Assembly (NCBI GenBank): GCA_947490975.1
Contig: CANLHV010000029.1
Location: 1-12,526, forward strand
Direction of reading: 5' to 3'
Length of the DNA stretch: 12,526 nucleotides
Source: Acidimicrobiaceae bacterium
Lineage (GTDB): Bacteria > Actinomycetota > Acidimicrobiia > Acidimicrobiales > Ilumatobacteraceae
Below, in pieces: positions 6,396 to 12,526 of this stretch. The notes beneath the pieces are model-generated. The model was not told the origin of the DNA, ran no database searches, and was given only the letters and a program-made list of their open reading frames with translations. The position numbers and the translations under genes were made by a program. The first letter of the stretch is position 1, and each line of letters begins with the position of its first letter.

Positions 6396-7609
6396 TCGCC
6401 CTTGATCCGCTACTCGTCGACGATTTGCTTTGGGTGCCTTTGATTATTGTCTTGGTCAAAGTTCTGATTGTGTTCGTCGTCGGCTTGCTAGCCACGATGT
6501 TGATGGTCTGGTTCGAGCGAAAAGCAATCGCTGGTATGCAAAATCGAATTGGGCCGAATAAAACTGGTCCATTTGGCATATTGCAGACGCTTGCTGACGG
6601 CATCAAGTTGTTCTTCAAAGAAGACTTGTTTCCAAGTCGTGCCGATCGTTTTGTTTTCGCCCTTGCGCCATTTTTGTCGTTCGTTCCTGCATTTTTGGCG
6701 TTTGCGATTATTCCGCTCGGCGGTGATTTTAGAAATGGTTCATCAGGAGAAGTGACGCTTTTTGGTCAGGTAACGCGCATTCAACTGGCCGATCCACCGA
6801 TTGGTGTGTTGTTCGCATTGGCAATCTCGTCGATTGCTGTTTACGGCATCATGCTGGCAGGTTGGTCAAGCGGTTCGAAGTATCCGTTGCTTGGTTCGGT
6901 GCGCGCATCTGCGCAAATGGTTAGTTACGAGGCCGCACTTGGTTTGTCGCTGGCTTGTGTGTTGTTGTTGGCTGGCACTCTTTCGACGAGTGGCATAGTT
7001 GCTGCGCAGTCAACGATCACCGACTGGCATTTTATTTCGACCGGGATTGTTCCATTTATTATTTTCTTGATTGCCGCAACGGCTGAACTTAATCGACCGC
7101 CGTTTGATTTAGTTGAAGCCGAACAAGAACTTGTCGGCGGGTTCAATACCGAGTATTCGTCGATCCGCTTTGCTTTGTTTTATCTTGCTGAGTTCATGAA
7201 TACAGTCACGATGTCAGCGTTGATCGTGACGTTGTTCTTTGGTGGTCCACAGCCGATTGCGATTGGTAATTTTGTCTTTGATATTCCGCTTTTGCCGAAT
7301 GCGCTTGAAGGCACGTTCTGGTTGCTGGCAAAGATTTTGGTCTTCCTTTATATGTACATTTGGTTCAGAGCGACACTGCCTCGTTTGCGATACGACCAAC
7401 TCATGGACTTAGGTTGGAAGCTGTTGATACCGGCGTCGCTCGGTTGGTTTATGCTGCTCGCGGCGCAGCGACTTGCTCGTCAAAATGGCTGGAACATTGT
7501 TTTGGTAACGGGTGGATCAATTGCAGTTCTCGTGATTTGCTATTTACTGATGCAGGCTGCGTTCGCAAAAAGCGCTCGCGATCGCTCGACACAAGGGACG
7601 ATGTTCTAA
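6392..7609 (+). CDS. nuoH: NADH-quinone oxidoreductase subunit H (ND1)
   Basis: NuoH is the ND1 membrane subunit that anchors the peripheral arm and forms the entry and lower part of the quinone chamber. Signatures include WFERKAIAGMQNRIGPNKTGP (40-60), the acidic loop AELNRPPFDLVEAEQELVGG (231-250) and FNTEYSSIRFALFYLAEF (251-268), the conserved loop coupling quinone chemistry to the membrane arm. Hydrophobic segments are spread along the chain (about 16-40, 86-108, 136-157, 180-204, 217-230, 258-284, 307-326, 343-359) plus a further one at about 368-390. At 405 residues it is about 80 longer than E. coli NuoH (325), and the extra C-terminal segment accounts for most of this. The start is ATG 6392 in an ATGA overlap with the nuoG stop. 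An in-frame extension upstream to 6302 lies inside nuoG and is rejected. The upstream ribosome site is weak. The TAA stop shares one base with the nuoI ATG. Confidence 0.96.
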   Translation: MIALDPLLVDDLLWVPLIIVLVKVLIVFVVGLLATMLMVWFERKAIAGMQNRIGPNKTGPFGILQTLADGIKLFFKEDLFPSRADRFVFALAPFLSFVPAFLAFAIIPLGGDFRNGSSGEVTLFGQVTRIQLADPPIGVLFALAISSIAVYGIMLAGWSSGSKYPLLGSVRASAQMVSYEAALGLSLACVLLLAGTLSTSGIVAAQSTITDWHFISTGIVPFIIFLIAATAELNRPPFDLVEAEQELVGGFNTEYSSIRFALFYLAEFMNTVTMSALIVTLFFGGPQPIAIGNFVFDIPLLPNALEGTFWLLAKILVFLYMYIWFRATLPRLRYDQLMDLGWKLLIPASLGWFMLLAAQRLARQNGWNIVLVTGGSIAVLVICYLLMQAAFAKSARDRSTQGTMF

Positions 7610-8241
7610 TGGGATACCTCGGCGGATTTCTAGTTACATTCAGGCAACACGGACCGAAGAATCGTGTGACAACGCAATATTCGGGCGGACGAATGTTTCG
7701 TCGCAAAAAACGCAATGCCAAAAAAATGGATGTCAAAATCGACAAGCCTGAGCGTCTGCACGGTCGCCATGTTCTGAACCGCTATGAAGACGGAATGGAA
7801 AAGTGCATCGGGTGCGAATTGTGCTCGGCGGTTTGTCCTGCGAAGTGCATTCATGTTCGTGGCGCCGACAACAACCCGACGTCGCCAACTTCACCAGGCG
7901 AGCGATTTGGGTGGATTTACGAGATCAATTATTTGCGTTGCATTCATTGCGACCTGTGTGTCGAGGCATGCCCAACTGAAGCGATCACCGAAACAAAGAT
8001 GTTCGAGTTCTCGTTTACAAATCGCCAAGATGCGATTTACACGAAGAACGAGTTGTTGGTCGATCTAACTGGCAAACCACAACAACTTGCTTGGGAAGAC
8101 TGGCGAGAGGGTGAAGATAAAAACACTTCGGGCTGGATGCGTGCGACTGCTGCATCGGGCGACGCAAACTTCACAGGCGTTGTGTCTTGGAGCGGCGAGC
8201 TGGGTCACGGTGTGCGGCCGGCCGAAGAAAAGAGCGAGTAA
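7609..8241 (+). CDS. nuoI: NADH-quinone oxidoreductase subunit I (TYKY, 2x[4Fe-4S] N6a/N6b)
   Basis: NuoI (210 residues) passes electrons from the NuoG clusters to N2 in NuoB through two [4Fe-4S] clusters in an 8Fe-ferredoxin fold. The ligands are Cys66, Cys69, Cys72 and Cys76 (CIGCELCSAVCP) and Cys111, Cys114, Cys117 and Cys121 (CIHCDLCVEACP). In such folds the last Cys of each motif belongs to the other cluster. The conserved HGRHVLNRYEDGMEKC precedes the first motif. The start is ATG 7609 in a TAATG overlap with nuoH, with AAGGGA at 7593-7598 as the ribosome site. The frame is open to 7360, but that part lies inside nuoH. The N-terminal part (1-25) is the membrane-facing helix and beta strand. 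A very basic stretch (about 29-43) seems inserted compared with E. coli. A polar tail follows about residue 160. TAA at 8239-8241 directly abuts nuoJ. Confidence 0.96.
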   Translation: MGYLGGFLVTFRQHGPKNRVTTQYSGGRMFRRKKRNAKKMDVKIDKPERLHGRHVLNRYEDGMEKCIGCELCSAVCPAKCIHVRGADNNPTSPTSPGERFGWIYEINYLRCIHCDLCVEACPTEAITETKMFEFSFTNRQDAIYTKNELLVDLTGKPQQLAWEDWREGEDKNTSGWMRATAASGDANFTGVVSWSGELGHGVRPAEEKSE

Positions 8242-8778
8242 GTGGAATTTTTCGTATTCGTCTGTGCAGCTCTGATGGTTTTGTTGGGTGCCGTTGGCGT
8301 GATCGTGCGTAAGCATCCAGTTCATGCAGCGTTGAGCCTTGTTCTGACGCTCTTTGGTGTTGCAGTTTTGTTTGTCGCTCAAGAGGCGCACTTCTTGGCA
8401 GCGGTACAAGTCATTGTCTACGCCGGCGCAATCGTTGTGCTGTTTTTGTTTGTGATCATGTTGTTGGGTGTAGATCGCGTAGAAAATTTGCGCACAGATC
8501 CGCTAACTGCGCAACGACCACTTGCAATCATCACGTGTCTCGGTTTAGCTGGTGTGCTCGTGGCTGCGATTGTCAACGGCAATGGAGTATTCAACGAGCG
8601 AGGTGAGGGCATCAATCTGCCTGATCTGCAAAATGGTCCAGATGCCAACACTGTGCAGTTGGCAGAGTCGATTTTCTCGCGTTATGTCGTGGCGTTTGAA
8701 GTTACATCAGTTTTGTTGGTCATTGCCGTGGTCGGCACGGTGTTGCTGACTCGCAAAGCGAAGGCGAGCGCTAAATGA
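8242..8778 (+). CDS. nuoJ: NADH-quinone oxidoreductase subunit J (ND6)
   Basis: NuoJ is the ND6 membrane subunit, located between NuoH and NuoK/NuoA. Its third helix undergoes a conformational change that helps couple quinone reduction to proton pumping. The diagnostic run is AQEAHFLAAVQVIVYAGAIV (46-65) continuing into VLFLFVIMLLG; Tyr60 matches the conserved Tyr of the helix-3 pi-bulge. Five hydrophobic segments are visible (about 3-22, 28-46, 53-76, 92-111, 148-170), the family number. The 178-residue length is close to E. coli NuoJ (184) and shorter than the mycobacterial version (262, from memory). The start is GTG 8242 immediately after the nuoI TAA, with only a poor purine-rich stretch upstream, so reinitiation after nuoI is likely. 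The stop overlaps the nuoK ATG (ATGA at 8775-8778). Confidence 0.95.
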   Translation: MEFFVFVCAALMVLLGAVGVIVRKHPVHAALSLVLTLFGVAVLFVAQEAHFLAAVQVIVYAGAIVVLFLFVIMLLGVDRVENLRTDPLTAQRPLAIITCLGLAGVLVAAIVNGNGVFNERGEGINLPDLQNGPDANTVQLAESIFSRYVVAFEVTSVLLVIAVVGTVLLTRKAKASAK

Positions 8779-9095
8779 TTTCTTTGAGTTTGACACCAAC
8801 TTCATCTTGGTATTTGATTTTGTCGGCCATACTTTTTGCGATTGGCACTTTTGGGGTTCTGGTTCGGCGCAATCCGTTGGTGATGTTCATGTGCATTGAG
8901 TTAATGCTCAATGCCGTGAACCTGAGCTTTGTGGCTTTGGCTCGAGAACTCAACGACATAAACGGGCAAACGATCGTACTTTTTGTGATGGTTGTGGCTG
9001 CTGCCGAAGTTGTTGTTGGTCTCGGCATCATCGTTTCAATTATGCGCAATCGATCAGCGATGACCGTTGACGATTTGGCTGAACTCAAAGGTTGA
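8775..9095 (+). CDS. nuoK: NADH-quinone oxidoreductase subunit K (ND4L)
   Basis: NuoK (106 residues, three membrane helices) is the ND4L subunit. It supplies two buried glutamates to the central proton pathway of the membrane arm. They are Glu42 (CIELMLNAVNLSFV) and Glu78 (AAAEVVVGLGI), 36 residues apart as in E. coli (Glu36 and Glu72). Helices are at about 13-31, 36-57 and 66-89. The start is ATG 8775, overlapping the nuoJ stop by 4 nt, with GAAGGCGAG at 8760-8768 as ribosome site. The N-terminus MISLSLTPTSSWYLIL is about six residues longer than that of E. coli. The stop TGA 9093-9095 is adjacent to the nuoL start region. Length and motif order leave no realistic alternative identity; Mrp-antiporter MrpC homologues are related but would not sit in this gene order. 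Confidence 0.96.
   Translation: MISLSLTPTSSWYLILSAILFAIGTFGVLVRRNPLVMFMCIELMLNAVNLSFVALARELNDINGQTIVLFVMVVAAAEVVVGLGIIVSIMRNRSAMTVDDLAELKG
9087..9091 (+). promoter_or_regulatory. Ribosome binding site deciding the nuoL start
   Basis: AAAGG inside the last codons of nuoK. It is 6 nt from ATG 9098 but only 3 nt from ATG 9095, and it overlaps the spacer of TTG 9092. The spacing favours 9098, although 9095 (sharing a base with the nuoK TGA) remains possible. Confidence 0.5.
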
Positions 9096-9097
9096 TG

Positions 9098-11011
9098 ATG
9101 CTTGATTTAATCTGGTTCATTCCGCTGTTGCCGCTTGCCGGTGCAGTCTTGAATCTTGTGTTGGGTCGCAAATTTGGCGATCCGCGTGCTGGCTGGGTTG
9201 CGACAATCGCCACCGCTGGCTCATTTCTTTTGACCGTGCTTGTTTATTTCGAAATGCTTGGACTTGATGCAGAAGAACGAAGTCATGTTGAAACTCTGTT
9301 TTCTTGGCTACCAGTTGGCTCGCTACAAGTAGATTTCGCACTACTTGCAGACCCGCTAAGCGTGACGATGGCATTGTTCGTAACCGGTATTTCGACTTTG
9401 ATTCATCTTTATGCAATTGGATACATGCACGGCGATGCCAAGTTTTCGAAGTTTTTTCTCTATTTGAATCTGTTCGTATTCAGCATGTTGATGCTTGTTC
9501 TCGGTGAGAACTTGCTGGTTACTTTCTTGGGTTGGGAAGGTGTTGGCGCGTGCAGCTATTTCTTGATTTCTTTCTGGCACACACGCGACAGCGCAGCGGT
9601 TGCAGGCAAAAAAGCATTCGTGACCAATCGCATCGGTGACTTCGGCGTAATGACTGCAATGTTTTTGGCATTCTCAGCTGTCGGCTCACTTTCTTATGGT
9701 GCGATCAACGAGGCAGCGCAAGGCGGCGAACTTGCAGCGGTGACCGCAACTGCGATTGCAATGTTGTTGTTCGTCGGCGCTTGCGGCAAAAGTGCGCAGT
9801 TGCCACTTTATTTGTGGCTACCCGACGCGATGGAAGGCCCGACGCCGGTCTCTGCGTTGATACATGCGGCGACGATGGTTACTTCGGGTGTCTTTTTGAT
9901 GACGCGTATTAATCCTGTGTTGCATATCTCTTATGACTGGGCATCGACTGTCATTGCAGTTGTTGGTGCGGCGACAGCCCTTTATGCAGCCACGATTGCT
10001 GTGGCACAAAACGATATTAAAAAAGTTTTGGCATACAGCACTGTTTCGCAACTTGGGTTCATGTTTTTGGCAATTGGTTCGGGCGCATATGTCGCGGCGA
10101 TATTTCACATGGTGACACACGCATTTTTTAAAGCGCTGCTGTTCTTGGGTTCTGGCTCGGTGATTCACGGCATGCATCACGAGCAAGACATGCGAAAAAT
10201 GGGCGCCTTGCGCAAGGTGATGCCGATCACTGGCTTTACTTTCATTATTGGTTGGCTAGCAATTGCAGGCGTACCACCGTTCGCAGGATTTTGGTCGAAA
10301 GACGAAATTTTGCTCTATGTTTATGCGAATAACCCGGCGTTATATGTGGTCGGTTTGGTCACTGCGTTGCTCACGGCTTACTACATGACTCGTCAGGTGA
10401 TCATGGTGTTTTACGGCAAGGCGCGATGGAACGACCACAGCGAAGACCACGGCGCACACGGCGAATTTACTCCGCATGAAAGCCCGAAAGTGATGTTGAT
10501 TCCGCTTGTCGTGTTGGCGGTGCTTTCGATTTTTGGTGGCGCAATGCAGTTGCCATTCAGCAAAAAACTTCACTTTCTAGAACACTGGCTAGCACCGGTA
10601 GTAGAAGAATCAGAAGCGTATATCGGCAAAACATGGGCGTACCAAAACAAGTATCTGCTTCTCGTTGTGGCGATAGTTGTTGCATTAACAGGCATCTTGA
10701 TATCAATTGCCGTCTACGCAAAAGAAAAGTTCAAGGTTGTTGAGCCAAAAATTCTCGAACAAGCGTGGAAGTACGATGCGACAGTTAGTCGAGTCGTCGG
10801 TGGTCCTGGCGCCTCGGCGTTTAACTTGATCGCGTGGATTGATGCAAACATTGTCGATGGCATCGTCAATGGAGTCGGCGAATCTATTCGCGGCGTAGCT
10901 GGATCGACGCGACGCATTCAAAGCGGATTTGTTCGCACTTATGCGCTGCTCATCAGTCTCGGCACAGTATTGATATTGGCTTGGTTCTTGTTGCGTGGAG
11001 TTTTGCTGTGA
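9098..11011 (+). CDS. nuoL: NADH-quinone oxidoreductase subunit L (ND5), distal proton pump
   Basis: NuoL (637 residues from ATG 9098) is the distal antiporter-like subunit, ND5 family. Pump residues visible: Glu147 in FLGWEGVGACSYFLI, Lys231 in GACGKSAQLPLYLWLPDAMEGPTPVS, His256 in ALIHAATMV, His337 and Lys345 in FHMVTHAFFKALLFL, and Lys401 in PPFAGFWSKDEIL. These match E. coli Glu144, Lys229, His254, His334, Lys342 and Lys399 with a shift of 2-3 residues. A His/Asp/Glu-rich loop (about 444-459) ends in the family motif PHESPKVM. After the helix at about 519-539 comes a roughly 70-residue amphipathic stretch and a last helix (612-632), as expected for the lateral helix that runs along the membrane arm. 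Three tandem starts exist (TTG 9092, ATG 9095, ATG 9098). The last is chosen for its Shine-Dalgarno spacing. The stop overlaps the nuoM GTG by 4 nt. Confidence 0.95.
   Translation: MLDLIWFIPLLPLAGAVLNLVLGRKFGDPRAGWVATIATAGSFLLTVLVYFEMLGLDAEERSHVETLFSWLPVGSLQVDFALLADPLSVTMALFVTGISTLIHLYAIGYMHGDAKFSKFFLYLNLFVFSMLMLVLGENLLVTFLGWEGVGACSYFLISFWHTRDSAAVAGKKAFVTNRIGDFGVMTAMFLAFSAVGSLSYGAINEAAQGGELAAVTATAIAMLLFVGACGKSAQLPLYLWLPDAMEGPTPVSALIHAATMVTSGVFLMTRINPVLHISYDWASTVIAVVGAATALYAATIAVAQNDIKKVLAYSTVSQLGFMFLAIGSGAYVAAIFHMVTHAFFKALLFLGSGSVIHGMHHEQDMRKMGALRKVMPITGFTFIIGWLAIAGVPPFAGFWSKDEILLYVYANNPALYVVGLVTALLTAYYMTRQVIMVFYGKARWNDHSEDHGAHGEFTPHESPKVMLIPLVVLAVLSIFGGAMQLPFSKKLHFLEHWLAPVVEESEAYIGKTWAYQNKYLLLVVAIVVALTGILISIAVYAKEKFKVVEPKILEQAWKYDATVSRVVGGPGASAFNLIAWIDANIVDGIVNGVGESIRGVAGSTRRIQSGFVRTYALLISLGTVLILAWFLLRGVLL
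10997..11000 (+). promoter_or_regulatory. Ribosome binding site for nuoM
   Basis: GGAG sits 7 nt before GTG 11008, inside the end of nuoL. It decides the nuoM start in favour of the GTG in the GTGA overlap over an in-frame TTG at 10981. Confidence 0.65.
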
Positions 11012-12516
11012 TTGCGGCATCAAGCGAAGTGTTGAGTTTTCCGATTCTCTCATCGCTTGTCGTTCTGCCTTTGTTGGGTTCGATCCTTGTTGCATTGCTG
11101 GGTAAGTCTCGACCTGAGTGGGTCAAACTTGGCGCACTCGTTTCAAGCGTTACAACAGGTGCACTTTCACTTTGGTTATTGGCTGCGTTCAAGTCTGGTG
11201 AAGCGGGTTTTCAGTTTGTTTCACAACACCTTTGGATCTCGCAGTGGGGCATTTCATGGCATCTCGGAGTTGATGGCATCTCGCTGTTTTTGGTTGTACT
11301 CACGGGCATTTTGTTTCCGTTAGTCATCGTCGGTATTGACCCGCACCACAACGAAACCTCTTACTTTGCTTGGATGCTTTTGTTGCAGGCCGGAGTAATG
11401 GGCTCGTTCCTTGCGCTCGACTTGTTCTTGTTTTTTGTGATGTTTGAAATCGTTTTGGTACCGATGTATTTCTTGATCGGCGGTTGGGGCTACGACCAGC
11501 GCATTTATGCAGCCACGAAGTTTTTCTTGTACACAATGGCGGGGTCGGCGTTTATGCTCGTGGGCATCATCGCCACAGTTGCACTCGCACAGCGTGATCT
11601 TGGCGTCATAACTTTTGATGTTGTCAAAATCGCAGAAGGAGCCAGTTTTTCGACCAATGCGGCTCGATGGTTATTCGTTTCGTTTGCGATCGCATTTGCC
11701 GTCAAAGTACCCCTGTTTCCATTTCATACTTGGTTGCCCGATGCACATACTCAGGCGCCAACTGGTGGCTCGGTGATTTTGGCTGGAGTGTTGTTGAAGA
11801 TGGGCACATATGGTTTCTTGCGCTTTGGTGTTTATCTGTTTCCGCAAGCGGCGATGTGGGCGAGACCCGTCTTGTTTACTCTGGCAGTCATCGGCATTAT
11901 CTATGGAGCAATCGCTGCAACAATGCAGCGCGATCTAAAACGACTAGTTGCTTACTCTTCAGTTGCTCACCTTGGCTTCATTGTTTTGGGCACATTTGCT
12001 CTTAGTTCACAAGCAGTAACTGGCGCTGTCATTCAGATGGTCAATCATGGTGTTTCGACTGGCGCTCTGTTCTTGATGGTGGGCATGATTTACGAACGAC
12101 GTCACACACGAGAGATCGCCGAACTTCGCGGCATTCAACATGTCGCCCCAATTTTTGCGGGTGTGTTTACAGTTGTGATGCTTTCATCAGTTGGCTTGCC
12201 GGGCTTAAACGGATTCGTTGGTGAGTTTTTGATTTTGATCGGTTCATTCGAGTCGGCGCGGTGGTGGACTGTCGTGGCGACTGTCGGCGTGGTGCTGGCA
12301 GCTCTTTATTTGCTGTGGGCTTATCAGCGAGTGTTTCATGGCGAGCCCGATGAAGCCAATTCATCTTTCAAAGAACTCAACGCGAAAGAGGGAATGCTGA
12401 TGGCTGTCTTCGTGGCGATCATTTTGTTCACAGGTATTTATCCAAAGCCGATGCTCGAGCGCATTGAGCCAAGCGTCAACTCATTTATCGAACATGTTGA
12501 AGGGCGAACAAAGTGA
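11008..12516 (+). CDS. nuoM: NADH-quinone oxidoreductase subunit M (ND4), proton pump
   Basis: NuoM (502 residues) is the ND4-type antiporter-like pump of the membrane arm, between NuoL and NuoN. Key residues are Glu147 (FFVMFEIVLVPMYFLIGGWG), Lys233 (AFAVKVPLFPFHTWLPDAH), Lys264 (AGVLLKMGTYGFLRF) and Glu406 (LNGFVGEFLILIG), corresponding to E. coli Glu144, Lys234, Lys265 and Glu407. QRDLKRLVAYSSVAHLGF (308-325) and NHGVSTGALFLMVGMIYER (346-364) are the classic ND4 motifs. The chain is hydrophobic throughout, consistent with 14 membrane helices. The start is taken as GTG 11008, in a GTGA overlap with the nuoL TGA and 7 nt after GGAG. The frame stays open to a TTG at 10981, but that would add nine residues encoded inside nuoL and lacks a ribosome site. 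The length is close to E. coli NuoM (509). The stop overlaps the presumed nuoN GTG. Confidence 0.95.
   Translation: MIAASSEVLSFPILSSLVVLPLLGSILVALLGKSRPEWVKLGALVSSVTTGALSLWLLAAFKSGEAGFQFVSQHLWISQWGISWHLGVDGISLFLVVLTGILFPLVIVGIDPHHNETSYFAWMLLLQAGVMGSFLALDLFLFFVMFEIVLVPMYFLIGGWGYDQRIYAATKFFLYTMAGSAFMLVGIIATVALAQRDLGVITFDVVKIAEGASFSTNAARWLFVSFAIAFAVKVPLFPFHTWLPDAHTQAPTGGSVILAGVLLKMGTYGFLRFGVYLFPQAAMWARPVLFTLAVIGIIYGAIAATMQRDLKRLVAYSSVAHLGFIVLGTFALSSQAVTGAVIQMVNHGVSTGALFLMVGMIYERRHTREIAELRGIQHVAPIFAGVFTVVMLSSVGLPGLNGFVGEFLILIGSFESARWWTVVATVGVVLAALYLLWAYQRVFHGEPDEANSSFKELNAKEGMLMAVFVAIILFTGIYPKPMLERIEPSVNSFIEHVEGRTK
12500..12504 (+). promoter_or_regulatory. Ribosome binding site for the nuoN start
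   Basis: AAGGG lies within the last codons of nuoM, 8 nt before GTG 12513. The placement and the GTGA overlap repeat the pattern seen at nuoM. Confidence 0.5.
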
Positions 12517-12526
12517 ACGATCTATC
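12513..12526 (+). CDS. nuoN: Start of NADH-quinone oxidoreductase subunit N (partial)
   Basis: Only four full codons fit before the window ends (GTG AAC GAT CTA, read as MNDL). The call rests on position and layout, not on protein similarity. The GTG overlaps the nuoM TGA by 4 nt in a GTGA junction, an AAGGG lies 8 nt upstream, and nuoN follows nuoM in canonical nuo operons. NuoN would be the third antiporter-like pump of the membrane arm. The sequence alone cannot exclude a different downstream gene. Confidence 0.6.

Noticed and set aside
7360..7608. Long N-terminal extension of the nuoI frame
   Set aside because: The extension is encoded inside nuoH, reads as low-quality protein and would destroy the normal NuoI N-terminus. 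ATG 7609 with AAGGGA upstream is the clear start.
7705..7728. Possible programmed frameshift at A-runs in nuoI
   Set aside because: The frame is open and correct on both sides, and the runs do not form a canonical X XXY YYZ slippery heptamer in the reading frame, so no frameshift is needed or supported.
9818..10186. Minus-strand open frame of 122 codons opposite nuoL
   Set aside because: It lies opposite the most conserved part of NuoL (Lys231 to His337), and its composition (Arg, His, Cys, Asn rich) is typical of the reverse complement of a hydrophobic coding region.
1..12526. Search for mobile elements, CRISPR arrays, tRNA/rRNA genes, terminators or a cryptic non-nuo system
   Set aside because: Nothing was found by eye: coding sequence of known complex I subunits fills essentially every base, leaving no gap over 3 nt. 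Weak inverted repeats inside genes were not distinguishable from chance.

Overview
The window is one uninterrupted stretch of a bacterial nuo operon. This operon encodes the 14-subunit proton-pumping NADH:quinone oxidoreductase (respiratory complex I, NDH-1). In plus-strand order it holds the 3' end of nuoB, complete nuoC, nuoD, nuoE, nuoF, nuoG, nuoH, nuoI, nuoJ, nuoK, nuoL and nuoM, and the first few codons of nuoN. The order is the canonical nuoA-N order. nuoA and most of nuoB must lie upstream, and the rest of nuoN downstream.

Layout: positions 1-4023 carry the end of nuoB, the quinone-site and connecting subunits (nuoB, C, D) and the NADH-dehydrogenase subunits nuoE and nuoF. Positions 4020-6395 carry nuoG, the large iron-sulfur subunit. 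Positions 6392-8241 carry nuoH, the membrane subunit at the quinone chamber, and nuoI, the 2x[4Fe-4S] subunit. Positions 8242-12516 carry the membrane antiporter-like arm nuoJ, K, L and M, followed by the nuoN start at 12513. Electrons would pass from NADH through the NuoF FMN and the NuoF/E/G/I/B clusters to quinone at the NuoB/NuoD/NuoH interface. NuoH, J, K, L, M and N couple this to proton transport across the cytoplasmic membrane.

Genes are packed with 4-nt ATGA/GTGA overlaps, a 1-nt TAATG overlap, direct abutment, or gaps of 2-3 nt. There is no intergenic room for an internal promoter or terminator, so the whole block is expected to be one translationally coupled transcript. Four of the starts are GTG (nuoC, nuoJ, nuoM, nuoN).

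Organism: the proteins read as a Gram-positive, high-GC-lineage (Actinomycetota) complex I, judged from NuoD, NuoE, NuoH and NuoI sequence style recalled from memory. Base composition is only about half G+C by eye and Leu codons are often TTG, unlike streptomycetes or mycobacteria. A lower-GC actinobacterium, such as an aquatic Acidimicrobiia-type lineage, would fit, but this is inference. No RNA genes, mobile elements, CRISPR arrays or defence genes are visible. I see no undescribed system. The points worth a second look are lineage-specific insertions and trims in individual complex I subunits.
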